A DNA stretch of 30,154 nucleotides from Bigelowiella natans CCMP2755 (Eukaryota > Cercozoa > Chlorarachniophyceae), in NCBI GenBank assembly GCA_000320545.1, contig ADNK01000185.1, positions 1 to 30,154 of the forward strand, given 5' to 3'. The notes beneath the pieces are model-generated. The model saw only the letters and a list, made by a program, of their open reading frames with translations. It was not told where the DNA came from and did not search any database. Below are positions 10,162 through 22,070 of the stretch, in pieces; positions within the stretch are counted from its first letter, which is position 1, and every line of letters starts with the position of its first letter. Both the position numbers and the translations under genes were made by a program.

Positions 10162-10953
10162 ACACACACACACGCACAAATTCATATCGCAGATTTACTC
10201 CCGGGACTTAAAAGGGCGCACAGCCTTTATGTATGCAGCGATGACAGGCCGCTTGGATGTGGTAGAGTATTTCGTGAAGCATGGCTACAAGGAGAAAAGC
10301 TCGATGAATATGAAGTTAAAGTTGAGGCTGCAGGAAGAAGACACCACCGGAAGGACGGCCTTAGACTACGCTGCCCTCGGCAAGCACACGAAGGTAAAGG
10401 AATATCTCCAGCAGCAGATTCATAGTGCTACCGATAGCCCGACTACCTGCAAGACAGAGATGACTCTAAACAAAGACGTGGTGAAGAGAATAAATTTTGA
10501 GGAAAATTATGAGCTCAAGGACGACAAGGAGGAGGCAGAATTGAATGCAAAGGTATCAAGTGCCGACATCATCACATCTCTACTACCTGTGCATCATTTC
10601 TACACATCTGCATCGGATACGAATAAGTGGACGAAATGCTCCTCTTTTTGGTTTCGATTTGTAGACACGTCGATGTACACACATGCACCATATACAATCA
10701 ACGATGGACACCTGTTTGTACATGCCATGATGTTCATTGTAAGCCTGCGTATCGTATCGTAAAGAAATTTTCTTCGATCGATCTATCTACGCAACATTTC
10801 CTCCAACATCAGAAATCGTTAATTGAGAGCGATACGCTACTGAGCCCGGTGAGGGTTGTGGGATCAAGGCCAGTATCATCCTCTGTGGCGGTATTAGCTT
10901 TGCAGAAAGCGACAATGGCAACGGAAGAAGAAGAGGGAAAATCTAAACTATGA
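9711..10953 (+). CDS. Small ankyrin-repeat protein, three exons
   Basis: Exons 9711-9980, 10193-10552 and 10813-10953 join in phase 0 to 256 residues ending in TGA. The ATG at 9711 follows an in-frame TAG. Residues about 20-165 form four ankyrin repeats, with recognisable cores GYTMLMCASRYGHLEIVKFL, GWTALTMAAMQGNVAIVKYI, GRTAFMYAAMTGRLDVVEYF and GRTALDYAALGKHTKVKEYL. The third repeat has an insert rich in Lys and Leu before the fourth. The C-terminal 90 residues are charged and Ser/Val-rich with no domain I recognise. There is no signal peptide or membrane segment, so a soluble scaffold or interaction role is inferred. The partner is unknown. Intron 1 contains a (CA)n tract of nearly 100 bases. 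The third exon rests mainly on splice signals and phase, so the C-terminus is the least certain part. Confidence 0.85.
10082..10177. repeat. Long (CA)n tract in ankyrin gene intron 1
   Basis: A nearly uninterrupted (CA)n dinucleotide repeat of about 95 bases, with a few CG and TA interruptions, ends about 15 bases before the exon-2 acceptor (AG at 10191-10192). It occupies almost half of the 212-base intron. The open frames in this area are repeat translations. Confidence 0.9.
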
Positions 10954-12198
10954 TCGGATGCGCATGCACACACGCGGCGGTATACATCTTTTCATGAGGT
11001 GCAAATAATGGAATTTTCGAGATTGGCGGCTCGCTATGATGACAATAATGATGTTGATCTGTGGCTTGTAGTGGTCCGTTCACCTATGGCTGCTGGACTA
11101 ATCATAGACACAGCAATAAACACACACAATGCATCACGTTTGTCTGTCATGCTAGCATCGCACAGTCGCTACGCGTGTGTGCATCACAGCGTAGCACGCA
11201 GCACAGCATTTGAAGCGTTCATTCGTCAGTGTACACATGCATAGAATGATTAGAACACGTGCACAAATGATGTAGATAGCATGGATCTGTGGCAACGGCA
11301 CATCGTGCGTACGATGCACTAGTACGCACAGCGTAGATGGGCATAGCAGCGTGACAACGATTGTGCACACCGTCGCCCGATCATGCATGCATGCAATCAC
11401 GCATCGCATGCTGTGGTCGACTCTCGATTCTGCATGTGCGTTGCTACATGATTTACACCAATGAGTAGCTAGAGAGTAGACATCCACATGTATTCTAGCA
11501 GCATGTACGTTGTGTGTGCACTCAGTCAGTGTCGCATGTCGTGTCTGAATTGTTGTTTAGCTACATAATAACAGCGCTGAGGCCGCTCGCTATATACATC
11601 GTATCTAAATACATTGCAAGCTACAAATCTTATTCTCAGAATGTTGCATGTCCGACGCAGATCGAAGACCGCATAACATACAATGCTTTTATACAAGATA
11701 GATGAAGGTAGGCAAAAATTAAGATAATGTGCAGCAATTGCGCTAGTTATGCGTATATTTATCAGCAAGGCTATGAAGCAACAGAATACAGAAAGTAAAT
11801 ATACGACAAGGGGGGAGAGAGGGAGAGTTTAAAGAGTATGTGGGTGAGTGAAAAGTTCGAATATGCTCGATAGATAACAGAAGCAAAGCAATACATTTAG
11901 CAGAAAGATGGATGAATATTTCAATTGATAACGGGTACATTGTCACATGCTGCCCGGCCATACAGCTAGGCAGCATGCATAAGCAGCAGCCGCAGCAGAG
12001 GGCATAACTTTCCGCCTGCAGCGTAATAACTGCTACAATGCGTCTTCATTCTATCGCCGAATGCGTCCAGACTTCCTAATATCTACCGGACGCTGCTCAA
12101 AACGTCCCGTCGCCCATTGTCATCATTACCCGAGTTAGAAGGCTTGGTTGAGGAGGATTGGGGAGAAGGAGAGAAATGGTATTGTGGCGGTATTCTAT
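10954..12198. other. Tail-to-tail spacer, CATG/TGCA-rich
   Basis: The gap lies between the ends of the ankyrin gene and uS8. From about 10960 to 11500 it is dense in GCATGC, TGCATG, CATGCATGCATG (11383-11395) and CTAG words. A 9-bp inverted repeat (CATGCTGCC ... GGCAGCATG) with a loop of about 14 bases lies around 11946-11977. An AATAAA at about 11115-11120, 160 bases after the ankyrin stop, could be its polyadenylation signal. I see no gene; the open frames on both strands are short and unconvincing. Confidence 0.6.
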
Positions 12199-12981
12199 CT
12201 AGTAGAAGAATCCTAGGATTTTTCCTCCGGTGTGTTTTCGACGAGCCTCCTCGTGATCCATGATGCCCAAAGACGTTGTCAAGACGACGAAACCGAAGTT
12301 ACGCGATGGCAGAAGGTTCACAATCCATTTTTCTATTTCGGAGAGCTTCACATCGAAGCGGGGGGAAATAACTCCACACTTGTTCAGGCGGCCCATCAAG
12401 CTAACAACGATTTTGCCAGCCCTTCGGTCATCAATGATCTCGAATTCGCCGATGTATTCTACAGGAAGAGGGTAGGTTAGGTGACAATTAGTGAGGGGAA
12501 TACAGGTGAGAGAGGTCTTTCACACTCTTGCTCATTCTTCCTTCACTTAACTCCCACTTCTATTGATGTTGGTCATCTTCTCTCGTTGAAGTTTCGACCA
12601 CCATAGATTTACACCATTACGATCTCTGTACATTTCCCTCTCACTCTCTATCTCTGATTATTTCTTCATGCGTGCACGCTGGATAAATATACATTTCTCT
12701 TTCAGGATGCTGATAGAAAATGATTTATACCACTGCATCAATAATTTTCCATCATTGATGCTGCATGCTATCTGCACGTTTGCACATTCTTCCCCCATAA
12801 AGATGCATGAAAGCTAAATGAATAGGCGTGATAGGAAGTGACACTTACTGTGTTTTTGCATAACTTGAAGGAACTTAACGATGACTTTGGACGCAGGGCG
12901 GATCAGCACCTGGCGCTTTCCAGCCTTCTCTGCATGGGTGATGTTCTTGAGACAGTTGTTGAGGACGCTAATAAGCACCAT
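12199..12981 (-). CDS. RPS15A: Cytosolic small-subunit ribosomal protein uS8 (S15a/S22)
   Basis: Structural protein of the 40S ribosomal subunit that binds 18S rRNA. Two reverse-strand exons, 12981-12849 and 12458-12199, give 130 residues ending in TAG, exactly the usual eukaryotic length. The N-terminal exon carries [20 protein letters not shown]. The second exon carries [51 protein letters not shown] and the near-invariant C-terminus [23 protein letters not shown] 12981 fits the family start (MV..xVL). The 390-base intron has a GTAAGT donor and a TGTAG acceptor. This gene has only one intron, while most neighbours have several, which is common for highly expressed ribosomal protein genes. 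Confidence 0.98.
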
Positions 12982-14066
12982 TGTGTGTGTATCTGCCTAA
13001 AGGGTGGGGAATGAGACAAGCCGTGGCGCTAAGTTGGACCGGAGAATTACTTGGAAATCGCCGATCCTGGGAGACAAATCTCTATATTTTGGAATACGAC
13101 ATGCATTTAAACGAGTCGCTAATCATAAAAGAACATAATTCTGCATAATAAATCATTTTCTGGGATGCTTCTCTATTCGAACTTCCCACTTCAGATGTTC
13201 TTTAGAATTGCAAACCGCATTTCATGGAGAAAAGCGAGAAACCAGGTGGTTATTTTCATAATCTGCGAATGAACGAACCTTCTCCCCCAAAATGGTATGT
13301 AGGCCGTTACAATGACAACTAATGCATGCAGAGGTAAAATTATATGAACGACATAATGACATTCAAGACGTAGTTGTAGAATCTCCCAAATAATCGAATC
13401 AGGTAGCATTTCAGCCTTACCTGAGAATTATATTGTCACAAAGGCCTTTATTATATACAAAGACAACAATATTTTGTTGTCGTAAGATAATATAAAGGAT
13501 ATATATTAAAAACACTGTTACCATTTCCTGTCCTCAGCGTCTGAAAGTGAACAATTCGCGCTGAGAGAGGTTGGGGGGGAACGGAATAACTACATCAAAA
13601 AGTTACAAGAATTCGGTGTGGTTTTAGCTCTCGTGAAAATTATAGTATGTCTGCACAAGATGCACTGGAAAGTAGTCGTTAGCTACCTCTGAGCCTTATT
13701 GATCTCGAATGAGTTATCGGAGATTTAGGGAATGAATCAAGAGCTTATTCTTTATTTACGATTATTGATATGCAAATGTTTATGTGTACGTGTGTGTATG
13801 TATGTGTGTGTGTGTGTGTGTGTGTGTTTTTTTTTTTACATATGTTGAGCGGATCCTTTCCCGACATTCTGCTTTCGTTGACTAGCTAAAATAATGTGCA
13901 TGTTATGTCTGGCTGTCTGTGCTGCTTGCTCCTCAAGCCAGGCGAAAACCAATCCAGAGGAGAAAAGGGGCTCCCCCTCTCATTTCTGCGAAAACACAGA
14001 ACACTTTCCTATCGAAAGGCGTGTGCTTGAGGAGAGAGCGCTGGATTCGAAAAGAGAGCCGGAAAG
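12982..14066. promoter_or_regulatory. Head-to-head spacer upstream of uS8 and Kelch gene
   Basis: About 1.1 kb separate the start codons of uS8 (-) and the Kelch/EGF gene (+), so regulatory sequences for both are expected. It is A/T-rich and contains a (GT)n tract at about 13783-13826 followed by a run of T to 13837. Only one CTAG is seen. The short open frames at 13191-13409 and 13894-14170 are not convincing genes. Confidence 0.5.
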
Positions 14067-14212
14067 ATGTGGAAGACGAGCGCAGCATCGCTGATGCCGT
14101 CCGTCTCCTCCTTTCTGCTCCCCCTCTTGGTCCTTCTTTCCCATGCACCACGGGCATATGGTTGGGATGAGCTTAATACCAATATGAACCGCTCCGACTA
14201 TAAGTAAGTGTA

Positions 14213-14279
<67 letters not shown>

Positions 14280-14880
14280 AAATATTTATATCTGTGAATA
14301 TAGTTAAAGTGAATACACAAATATATCGCTATCCTCAAATGCGCCTCTTACACCTTCCGAACTATTAATACTGTAATTCATTTTACCCTAATTTGCCTCG
14401 CCTCCCTCCTTTCCCTGTCTCCTCCAGGTGGTATCCCCCTCGACTAAGCGGCCACAGCTCTGCAGTATGGAGAGACCGCTGGATTATTCTCTTTGGCGGT
14501 CAATTTGAAATAACTCATCGCGTGATGGATATGCTACCGATAGAGAAGCCAAAGCTGCGCGACACCGGAATCAACTGCACAACGCTGAATAACTGCACGG
14601 GGTACTTCTGAGAGGTGTTCGCGCATGCATGCGAATTGTGAATGAACAAAGGGTTTGTGTGTCGGTATTGCAAACTTGTTGGCTACTTTGTACTTACATA
14701 GTCTCTCTCTCTGCGTGTGTGTGTGTGTGTGTGTGTTTTGTGCAACTGATAGATACGGATATTGCCGGGGCAATAATTCCTTTCCGCATTGCGAGTGTGT
14801 TGACGGGTAGTGCTGAAACAACAGAGAGAAAGATTTGATAAGATCAGGGAACATAAGGGAAGATGGAGAGACAGGGACAC

Positions 14881-14918
<38 letters not shown>

Positions 14919-14981
14919 ATACTCTCCATATAATACGTTCTAGGGAAAATCATTCATATATTTAACTAAATGTCCGAGAAA

Positions 14982-15018
<37 letters not shown>

Positions 15019-16160
15019 TGTGTGTGTGTGTGTGTGTGTGTTTCTGCTGTTTAATGATGAGCCGATTATTCATATCATCATCATCATCATCATCATTATG
15101 ATCACCTCCACCATTCGTGCCGATGATATCAGATACACGGGGCACATGTGTCAGCTTGGAATGGACTATGACCTCTCCTCAGACGTGTGGATGTTTGACA
15201 TGCAAACAGAGAAATGGAAAAGACGGCGATATGCCGGCGATCATTCCCGCCTTAATGAGCCGCGGTCGGTGGTTTTGCCTATGGGGAGAGTGGGGGGATG
15301 GAGGAGAGTTGCTTGCTTTGGTGTTCTTAACTGTCCTCTGCATCTTCATCGGCATCGTTCGAAAATGAATAGTAAGCTGTGGTTCACGCTTTGGAATGGA
15401 AGTACAGGGGTGCATTGGCGCACAATGCACATATAATCAAATGAGAAGCATACATGTACTAACGTGGAACATTGATTTTGCAGATTTGACCATTGGCCGA
15501 CGAAAAGATTTCATCACACAGGAGTCATAAATGGCGACGTCATGTAAGTGTTCCTAGGCGAATTTCATTCTTTTTCTTTCACAAAAAATACAAATGAGAG
15601 CGTCTACAAATCCCACCCCCCCTCCCCTCCCCAACACAGTAGAAACAACCAAGCTGACAAAAACATTTTTTGTAGACCTTTTTTTGCTTTTGTTTTTATT
15701 GTTAATTTGTTTTTGCGTAATCGTATTATCATTTAGCTTACTCTTGCTCTCACTGGCAGGTATATTTATGGAGGATATGGGCGCGACTTCGTAGACTATA
15801 CGAACGAGCTTTGGGAGTAAGTTTATTCCTTGTTACACTCCGCGCCTCTGCATTGACATAATGCAGAGCAAATGACAATGATACACATTCACGTTTTTAA
15901 CGGCGGAGTCATTATTGCAAAGCAGCATCCGTTTCATAGGCAGAAAATCGTTGTTTTTATTTTAACACATCGTGTGTTAATGGCTGATTTGAAAGGTATA
16001 ATATAAACAAGTTCTATGCGTTGAGCGACGACCAAACAGGACGCTGGTGAGTACTGATAATGCACACACACACACACACAAACTCTTGTATGAATATAAT
16101 ATTATATTTATAATATTAACTTAAATTTTCGTATAAGCATGAGTATGAACCGATTATCTC

Positions 16161-16203
<43 letters not shown>

Positions 16204-16652
16204 CTTTCTCGTCTCGGATGAGAGGGGAATTACAATAGATGATGGTTTAGAAAACAGCATCTTTACCGCTAATTTCAGGTACAAAGCGCAAATTCTTGTG
16301 AACGATCAACACCCGAGACCCAGCGCACGATGGCTGCATAGCGCATGTATTGTGAACCGTGTGGTTGGTGGAGAAGGAGAGGTAAGAATAAGTCTATGCT
16401 AACGTATCCTCTCTACGCACAGACTCGCATAAAAACACACATATCTGTGGAACAAACTCTCAACTCTTCTCTTCTCGTTCTACGTACACCCCCTCCTCCT
16501 CTGCTACCACAGATTTTCATGTTCATGTACGGTGGGATGAGCATGGATAAGATGCTGAATGAAACGTGGCGATTAGCTATCGATGGGCCCCTTACAGATC
16601 AGAGCTACGGGCAGGCAACCACCAGACGGCGTTGGAAGAAGTAAGAACCAAA

Positions 16653-16691
<39 letters not shown>

Positions 16692-18694
16692 AAAGAGGGA
16701 GAGCAGCAGTAGCAACAACAACGAAAAAAACGAGCAAAACACAGAGCTGCATACGCACCCCCCTCCCTCACACCACACGTATACAAACATAATACGTTAC
16801 ATATATGTGCCATAATGCCTACTCGATTCGGTTGGTGACCAAAAGAAACCCTTTCCTTTTTCACACCATATTCAATCGCCCCCCCTCCCCCTCCCATCAG
16901 AATTCCTTCCGCCCCCGTTCCCGGCACCAAGGGGCCAGGAGCGCGCATTCGTACGTCAATCATTTATCACCCAGTGCGAGACCGCATTTACGTCTTTGGG
17001 GGTTTCTCCTCCCTGAGCAACTACACGAGCAACTACGTGGACGTCGGATCCCAATTCTTTCAGGACAAGGAAGGAGAGGTCTTTACGATGAACCTCACGA
17101 CGAATCTGTGGAGTTCCATCATGCCGCTTGGCAAAAACTATGCGCCGCCGCGGATGGGACATCGAACGCTGCTGGTGCTTGATAGCCTTGTTGTCTTCGG
17201 GGGCTACTGGGCAAACAAGGAGTACGGCGACATTTGGCGGTTCAACCTCACCTCAAAATACTGGATCAAGCAGGAATATCACTACTCCATCACCACCTTC
17301 CCGACAAAGCGCTACGAGCACACGTTCGCGGTGCGGGAGTCCACAAACTACTTCTACGTGTTTGGTGGCCAGACGAGTCGATCCACATTTGGGGAAACGA
17401 GGAATGACTACCGAGTCAACGACATGTGGAAGTACGACTTGCTGTGGTGTCCAAACGACTGCTCCAACCGTGGGAGCTGCATTTTTGGGTGAGGATGATG
17501 GATGCGGAGGAAGGAAGGGAAGGGGGGGGGGGGGGGGGGGGGATTTCGAGAGCGAGAGGAAAGTTTGGAATAATAGGGCGACTTCATGAATTTACAATGG
17601 CACCACAGCACACCCACATAATACACACATTAGTCACGAGCTTAAACGAAACAAATCGTGCGAGTGCATCATCATCATCATCATCATCACCATCGCATTG
17701 CTCCCACCACAGGTACTGCTTCTGCGAAGAAGGCTACTACGGCTACGACTGTCAGAATTCCCTCTGTCAGGGCTCGATGTGCTGGTACGAGGAGGACACG
17801 CTAAAGCAGGCGTGCAAGTTTTGTAGTAACCGCGGCGAATGTCGCGACGGTGTGTGCCGCTGTATGGACGGCTACGAGGGAGAGCAGTGCACTGATATCT
17901 TCTGTGAGTATGACTGCTACGGACGCGGTAATTGCACCGAGATTGGCCAATGCATCGAATATCGCTGGAACTACGATTTAGTTACGCTGAGCGGCGGCGC
18001 GGAGAAGATACTAACCGACCTCAACGAAACAGTGATCTACACGGGCCCCCCCCGCACGACGAGTTACATCACCATACCTGTGCAGCGGCGGGTGACGGAG
18101 CTCGCAGGGATTAACTGGCCTTGGAAGTACCAAACGATTTTCCCACCCTCCCCTGGCGCTGGACCCATTGTGTCGTATTACGTCCACCACAAGGAGGGGC
18201 ACAACGTCGTCAAGTCTAAGTTCCACACGACGGAGTCGCTCGATGAGTACTACCGCGCTGTCAAGAAAGACCAATGGTCAAAGGAGATGGCGTTCAAAGA
18301 GCGCGAAATGAACGTCTACGTCTCGGATTCCAGAACCATTTCCATCGTCATCGAGATTCAAAACCGTGAGCGCTCGCTCTACATTAGGCCGGAGGTTGAG
18401 TACGAGCTGTGTTTCCTCACCAAGACGAAGAAGGATCTCCAATGCGAGTGCAACGACGGCTTCTGGGGCCGCCTGTGCGAGCACAAGTGGTGCGAGTGCT
18501 CCGGACATGGCAGCTGCAAGAGCATAAACGGCACGTGTGAGTGCGATTTCGATGCCGAGGGAAGATGGGTTGGGCATAACTGCTCGATCTACAGGAGAGC
18601 TGAGGCGGAAGGGGACGAGGGTCCGTATATACCAATCGGGCTTTTCGTGACATTTTTCCTCTTCCTCGTAATCATGGTGAACCTACAGCGGTGA
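14067..18694 (+). CDS. Kelch-propeller and EGF-repeat membrane protein, ten exons
   Basis: Exons: 14067-14203, 14428-14601, 15133-15264, 15484-15543, 15760-15816, 15996-16046, 16279-16381, 16513-16640, 16901-17488, 17713-18694 (803 residues). Residues 1-31 are a signal peptide with core FLLPLLVLL. About six Kelch blades follow: DRWIILFGG, YIYGGYGRDF, IFMFMYGG, DRIYVFGG, DSLVVFGGYW and YFYVFGGQT, with matching NELWEYN, NETWRL, DIWRFN and NDMWKYD strands. Next come EGF-like Cys clusters (CSNRGSC, CSNRGECRDGVCRCMDGYEGEQC in part, CYGRGNC), a region of about 170 residues I do not recognise, and two more EGF-like units (CECNDGFWGRLC, CSGHGSC). A transmembrane helix (IGLFVTFFLFLVIMV) lies just before the stop. 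N-glycosylation sites are scattered throughout. A single-pass surface protein with a large outer part is inferred, resembling the attractin/MEGF8 layout. The stop overlaps a possible splice donor (CG|GTGAGA at 18690), so a cytoplasmic tail may follow. Confidence 0.9.
14219..15041. repeat. Microsatellite cluster in Kelch gene introns 1 and 2
   Basis: Tracts seen are (TA)n then (GT)n at 14219-14276, (GT)n at 14715-14736, (CA)n at about 14880-14917, and (TA)n then (GT)n at 14983-15041, followed by a short (CAT)n at about 15072-15096. All lie in introns; exon 2 (14428-14601) sits between them free of repeats. Confidence 0.85.
16164..16688. repeat. (CT)n and (GA)n tracts in Kelch gene introns
   Basis: (CT)n at 16164-16200 lies in intron 6 and (GA)n at 16655-16688 lies in intron 8. 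A 21-G run at 17522-17542 and a short (CAT)n at about 17669-17689 fall in intron 9. None touches coding sequence. Confidence 0.85.
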
Positions 18695-19420
18695 GAAGTC
18701 CGCGCTGTCCGCGTTTCGCTCCTTCGCTTTCGGTCTCGCGCCAGCTACGCGATGATGGAGGTGTGCGTTGTACGCTAGGAGAAGGAGAGAGACGGCGAAA
18801 AGCCGTGGAACAGCAAACTATTTTTTATCATCATACTTGTGCAGCATCTTTCGATGCTTTACCATCCCATCTCTATAGTTTTAGAAAGAAAGTCACAGCA
18901 TTTGAAATCTGTTTTCTCTACAATTCTCCAACATTGTCACCTCTCAACGTCTGTTGGGATCTTTATTCTCACCACCACCCAGTGTCTCTTATTCCCTTGC
19001 ATTTCGGCGCTGGGAGAAGATGGAGAGAGGGCGAGAAAAAAGATGAACAGATTGGATGAACATCCAGAATACGCAAGAAAGCCATCACCACATTCTAACC
19101 CTCATCTTTTTTCATGTCCACGTCCTCTTCCCCGAAAATCTCATAGATTACATTTTTCCTCTTATCACCAAGAAAAACCGCCGATTGAGTGCTCTTCTTC
19201 AAGGCCTGAATCATAGGTCTTTCTCATCTATACCGTCACCCCTCACCCTCCTTCAATACCCTCCAAACGCTGCAACTTCCTACCTTGCGGCCCCCATTAT
19301 CACTCTTGAAGATTTTACACGAGTTCTACGAGAGATTATTGCCGAGAAAGTGAAACGAGAAGAAGTCCTCCTAATATTTATTTCGCCTATTCTTCTCGTT
19401 TCTCTTTGATTGCAAATCGG
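18695..19420. other. Possible 3' exons or UTR of Kelch gene
   Basis: This pyrimidine-rich stretch follows the Kelch gene stop. Several open frames are present. One ends at 19409 and contains LEDFTRVLREIIAEKVKREE, and another contains ARKKMNRLDEHPEYARK. Both look more protein-like than the other spacer frames. No splice combination from the donor at 18690 joined them convincingly in frame. They may be untranslated sequence, an unresolved tail exon, or a small unrecognised gene. Confidence 0.3.
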
Positions 19421-20922
19421 CAATGTAGCAAGGATTTGTGCCTTCACAGGAAGATGATGAGAGTGGCCGTCAGGGTTATTAGTGCGCGTGTTATCGCATA
19501 TTACACCGTATATGTGTGCACCTGCCTGCTCTGAAAAGTTACGTTTTGTTTATTATAACTACACATGCAGCGTACGATACCCGGCAGCTGCATTAAGTTT
19601 AAATGCGCCTTGTTTAGCTCAGTGTTGAGCCTTGTTCGCATCGGTGTGCCATTCATCATCATCGATCTGCATGGATGTGGTGGCTAGCACTGGGCAGCTG
19701 GACCAGATGTGTGATCGAGACGGATGCAATGAACAAGTTGAATTTGTTCAATTGTCACCCTGATAGCGGATCAGTGCACTAGTGCAGACGGCGACGCAAA
19801 GCAGCGGCTGCAGCGCTCAGATTGCATCCATTTTTCTCGTCTGATGTGTGTTGCATGCATTCATGCAAAAGCATCAGTGTCCCATCGTTGATGTCGTGCG
19901 GTGCGCGCAGCGGTCCGTGCCTCTTTTTCAGCTTCCGTCAGTCGTTTTGTCTCGCCGTGATGATCTCATCGCCAGATACGATCGTTTCGATTCATGATGG
20001 CATTCAATTGGTCACTTGATCTGAGCTGTTGGTGTTCGCGTGCCGCACATTGAAGGAGGTGATTCTTGTCCTTTGTGACATATAGACAGCACACGTGTCA
20101 CACGTCGTGGCGTGCGTCTGCTTCGAATTCCTCACATTGTCCTCGGGACAACACAAAATTTCCAAGATGAAGCACACCCCACAGGTGGCACGCACCCATG
20201 TGATAGCAACACATGGCAATTTCGATGTGACACCAGTGACACGAGAGAAGGAAGCCAAGATGTTTCAGCTGCACAGCTCTTGTCAAGTCATTGGACCACT
20301 TTTCTTCAAAGTCAGACACAAAGCAGCCGTTTTGATTCTTTCGGGTTGCTTTTGAGATCTTTTTTGAGCGCTGATCTTGTCGTTCGAAAAGCAGGAAGAC
20401 CAGCAGGTAGTGGGTTGTTGGTGGTCAAGCAGAGTTGGCGAAACACACACACGTGTGCATGCATGCATTCCAATGTTGTGCACATTTCAACGGCGTTGCT
20501 TCATGCTTCCATGCTAGATGAATTGCGCATCATTTTTGCACTTCTTCGTCGTTCACTTTGGTGGTTGAAAGATCAAATGTCTGCTTTTGGTAGCCTAGCA
20601 GCTGCTTCGCCCGTGCAAAACACGTGAACACACACATCATGTGCACAACATGAGCGCTGTAGCCACTGTTTCCCGCAGACACATTTGGATGACTGTGGTA
20701 AACATTTGATCATTTCATCACATCCGTCTCACATGTGCACGCCATGCTGCTCTGCCATGCCTGTCACGATGATGCTGAGGAGGAGGAAGCGGAGGCTATC
20801 GTAGCACGCAAATCCTTCAAAACGTCCGATTTCTCGTACTCTTGAAGCTGATAATTGTGTGTGAAAATACGACATATATCAGCGAATCATTCGGTTCACT
20901 AGCCACACTCGCATATATTCAC

Positions 20923-20967
<45 letters not shown>

Positions 20968-21091
20968 TAATACACATATATTGTGTGTGTGTGTGTGTGT
21001 GGAATTATAAGAATAGGAACAGACTCAGAAGCGTATTGTCATTGCTTTCAATTATAATGTATCCAGTGTAAAGTACGGGCTTTCGAGCTAC
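19421..21091. other. Long tail-to-tail spacer, CATG/TGCA-rich
   Basis: The gap lies between the Kelch gene end and the phosphatase gene end. From about 19560 to 20830 it is rich in CATG, TGCA and CA/TG words (for example TGCATGCATGCATT at 20457-20470) with few dinucleotide repeats. There are overlapping open frames on both strands, the longest being plus-strand 20112-20627. None has a domain I recognise or usable splice partners. A (TA)n tract at about 20925-20960 and (GT)n at 20982-21000 close the region. Confidence 0.55.
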
Positions 21092-21617
21092 TCAAAGAGA
21101 GGACACTACCTGTTTCATAAACCCAGAGTTTGGCTCGGCAATACTTCTTTTCTCCTTTATCAGCGCTACCGCGTCTTTCGCGCACAGTCCTTCGCTCGCC
21201 TGGGTATTATTACACATGAATTGCATCCTAATAATAATAATAATAATAATGATAATAATGGGGATTGAGTCGTGATCCACGGTACTCCCGCTTTTGTTTT
21301 CCGTCGAGCAAAAACTGAATTGATGCTTGTATCTGTGGCGAGCGGCGGGGGCCAATGATATCGCGTTATTTAATAGCTCGTATATTTGCGCCGATTATTT
21401 CCTATTCTTATTGTCTATTTACCATGAGATAGGCGGCCGTCGCTGTAGATGACCTGCTTTTGCCCTGTGCGCAGTGAATGAGAACCGCACCTCCTGTTTG
21501 CATGCGGTGTATTGGTGAGAGGACGAAGAAAGGGGGGAGGCCAGAATATCAACAGCTGCTAAGTTTAGCGTTGGTGGAAATGATTTTTACTTCATGAAGT
21601 CTATAGCTGCTGACACC

Positions 21618-21654
<37 letters not shown>

Positions 21655-22028
21655 GACACTATTGTTCATTCCTCATCTTATTATTATTCATCGCATAACA
21701 TCGGTGCTTGTGTTGTCATCAAACATGATGGCAGGGACCTGAACGAAGACCTTCATCAACAAACTTAAATACATCGACAAACTGATCGAACTTGCTCTCT
21801 GGAGAACGTATGATATAAGATTATTGAAGTGCAAGAATGCGGTCGGATGATGGAAGGGATCTCCCTGTGTCCCCCCCCCCTCCCGTCTCTCCTTAATGCT
21901 ACCTTTCCAAAGCTTTTGGTCCGGGGAGTCAAACCAGTTTAGCTGCGGGGGAATGATAGCATGGATGAAGATTGATTTAGACGAAAGGCAGTCGTATTTA
22001 TCAATGTTACTGCTGCCTAGACACACAA

Positions 22029-22070
<42 letters not shown>

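Noticed and set aside
12700-12770. Possible box C/D snoRNA in the uS8 intron
   Set aside because: Only one imperfect C-box-like word and one CTGA about 50 bases apart on the minus strand, with no terminal stem seen.
20112-20627. Plus-strand open frame of 171 codons
   Set aside because: No recognisable motif, rich in His, Ser and Cys, overlapped by open frames on the other strand and set in a compositionally odd spacer.
21620-21654. CRISPR-like array suggested by regular repeats
   Set aside because: It is a simple trinucleotide repeat without spacers, inside an intron.
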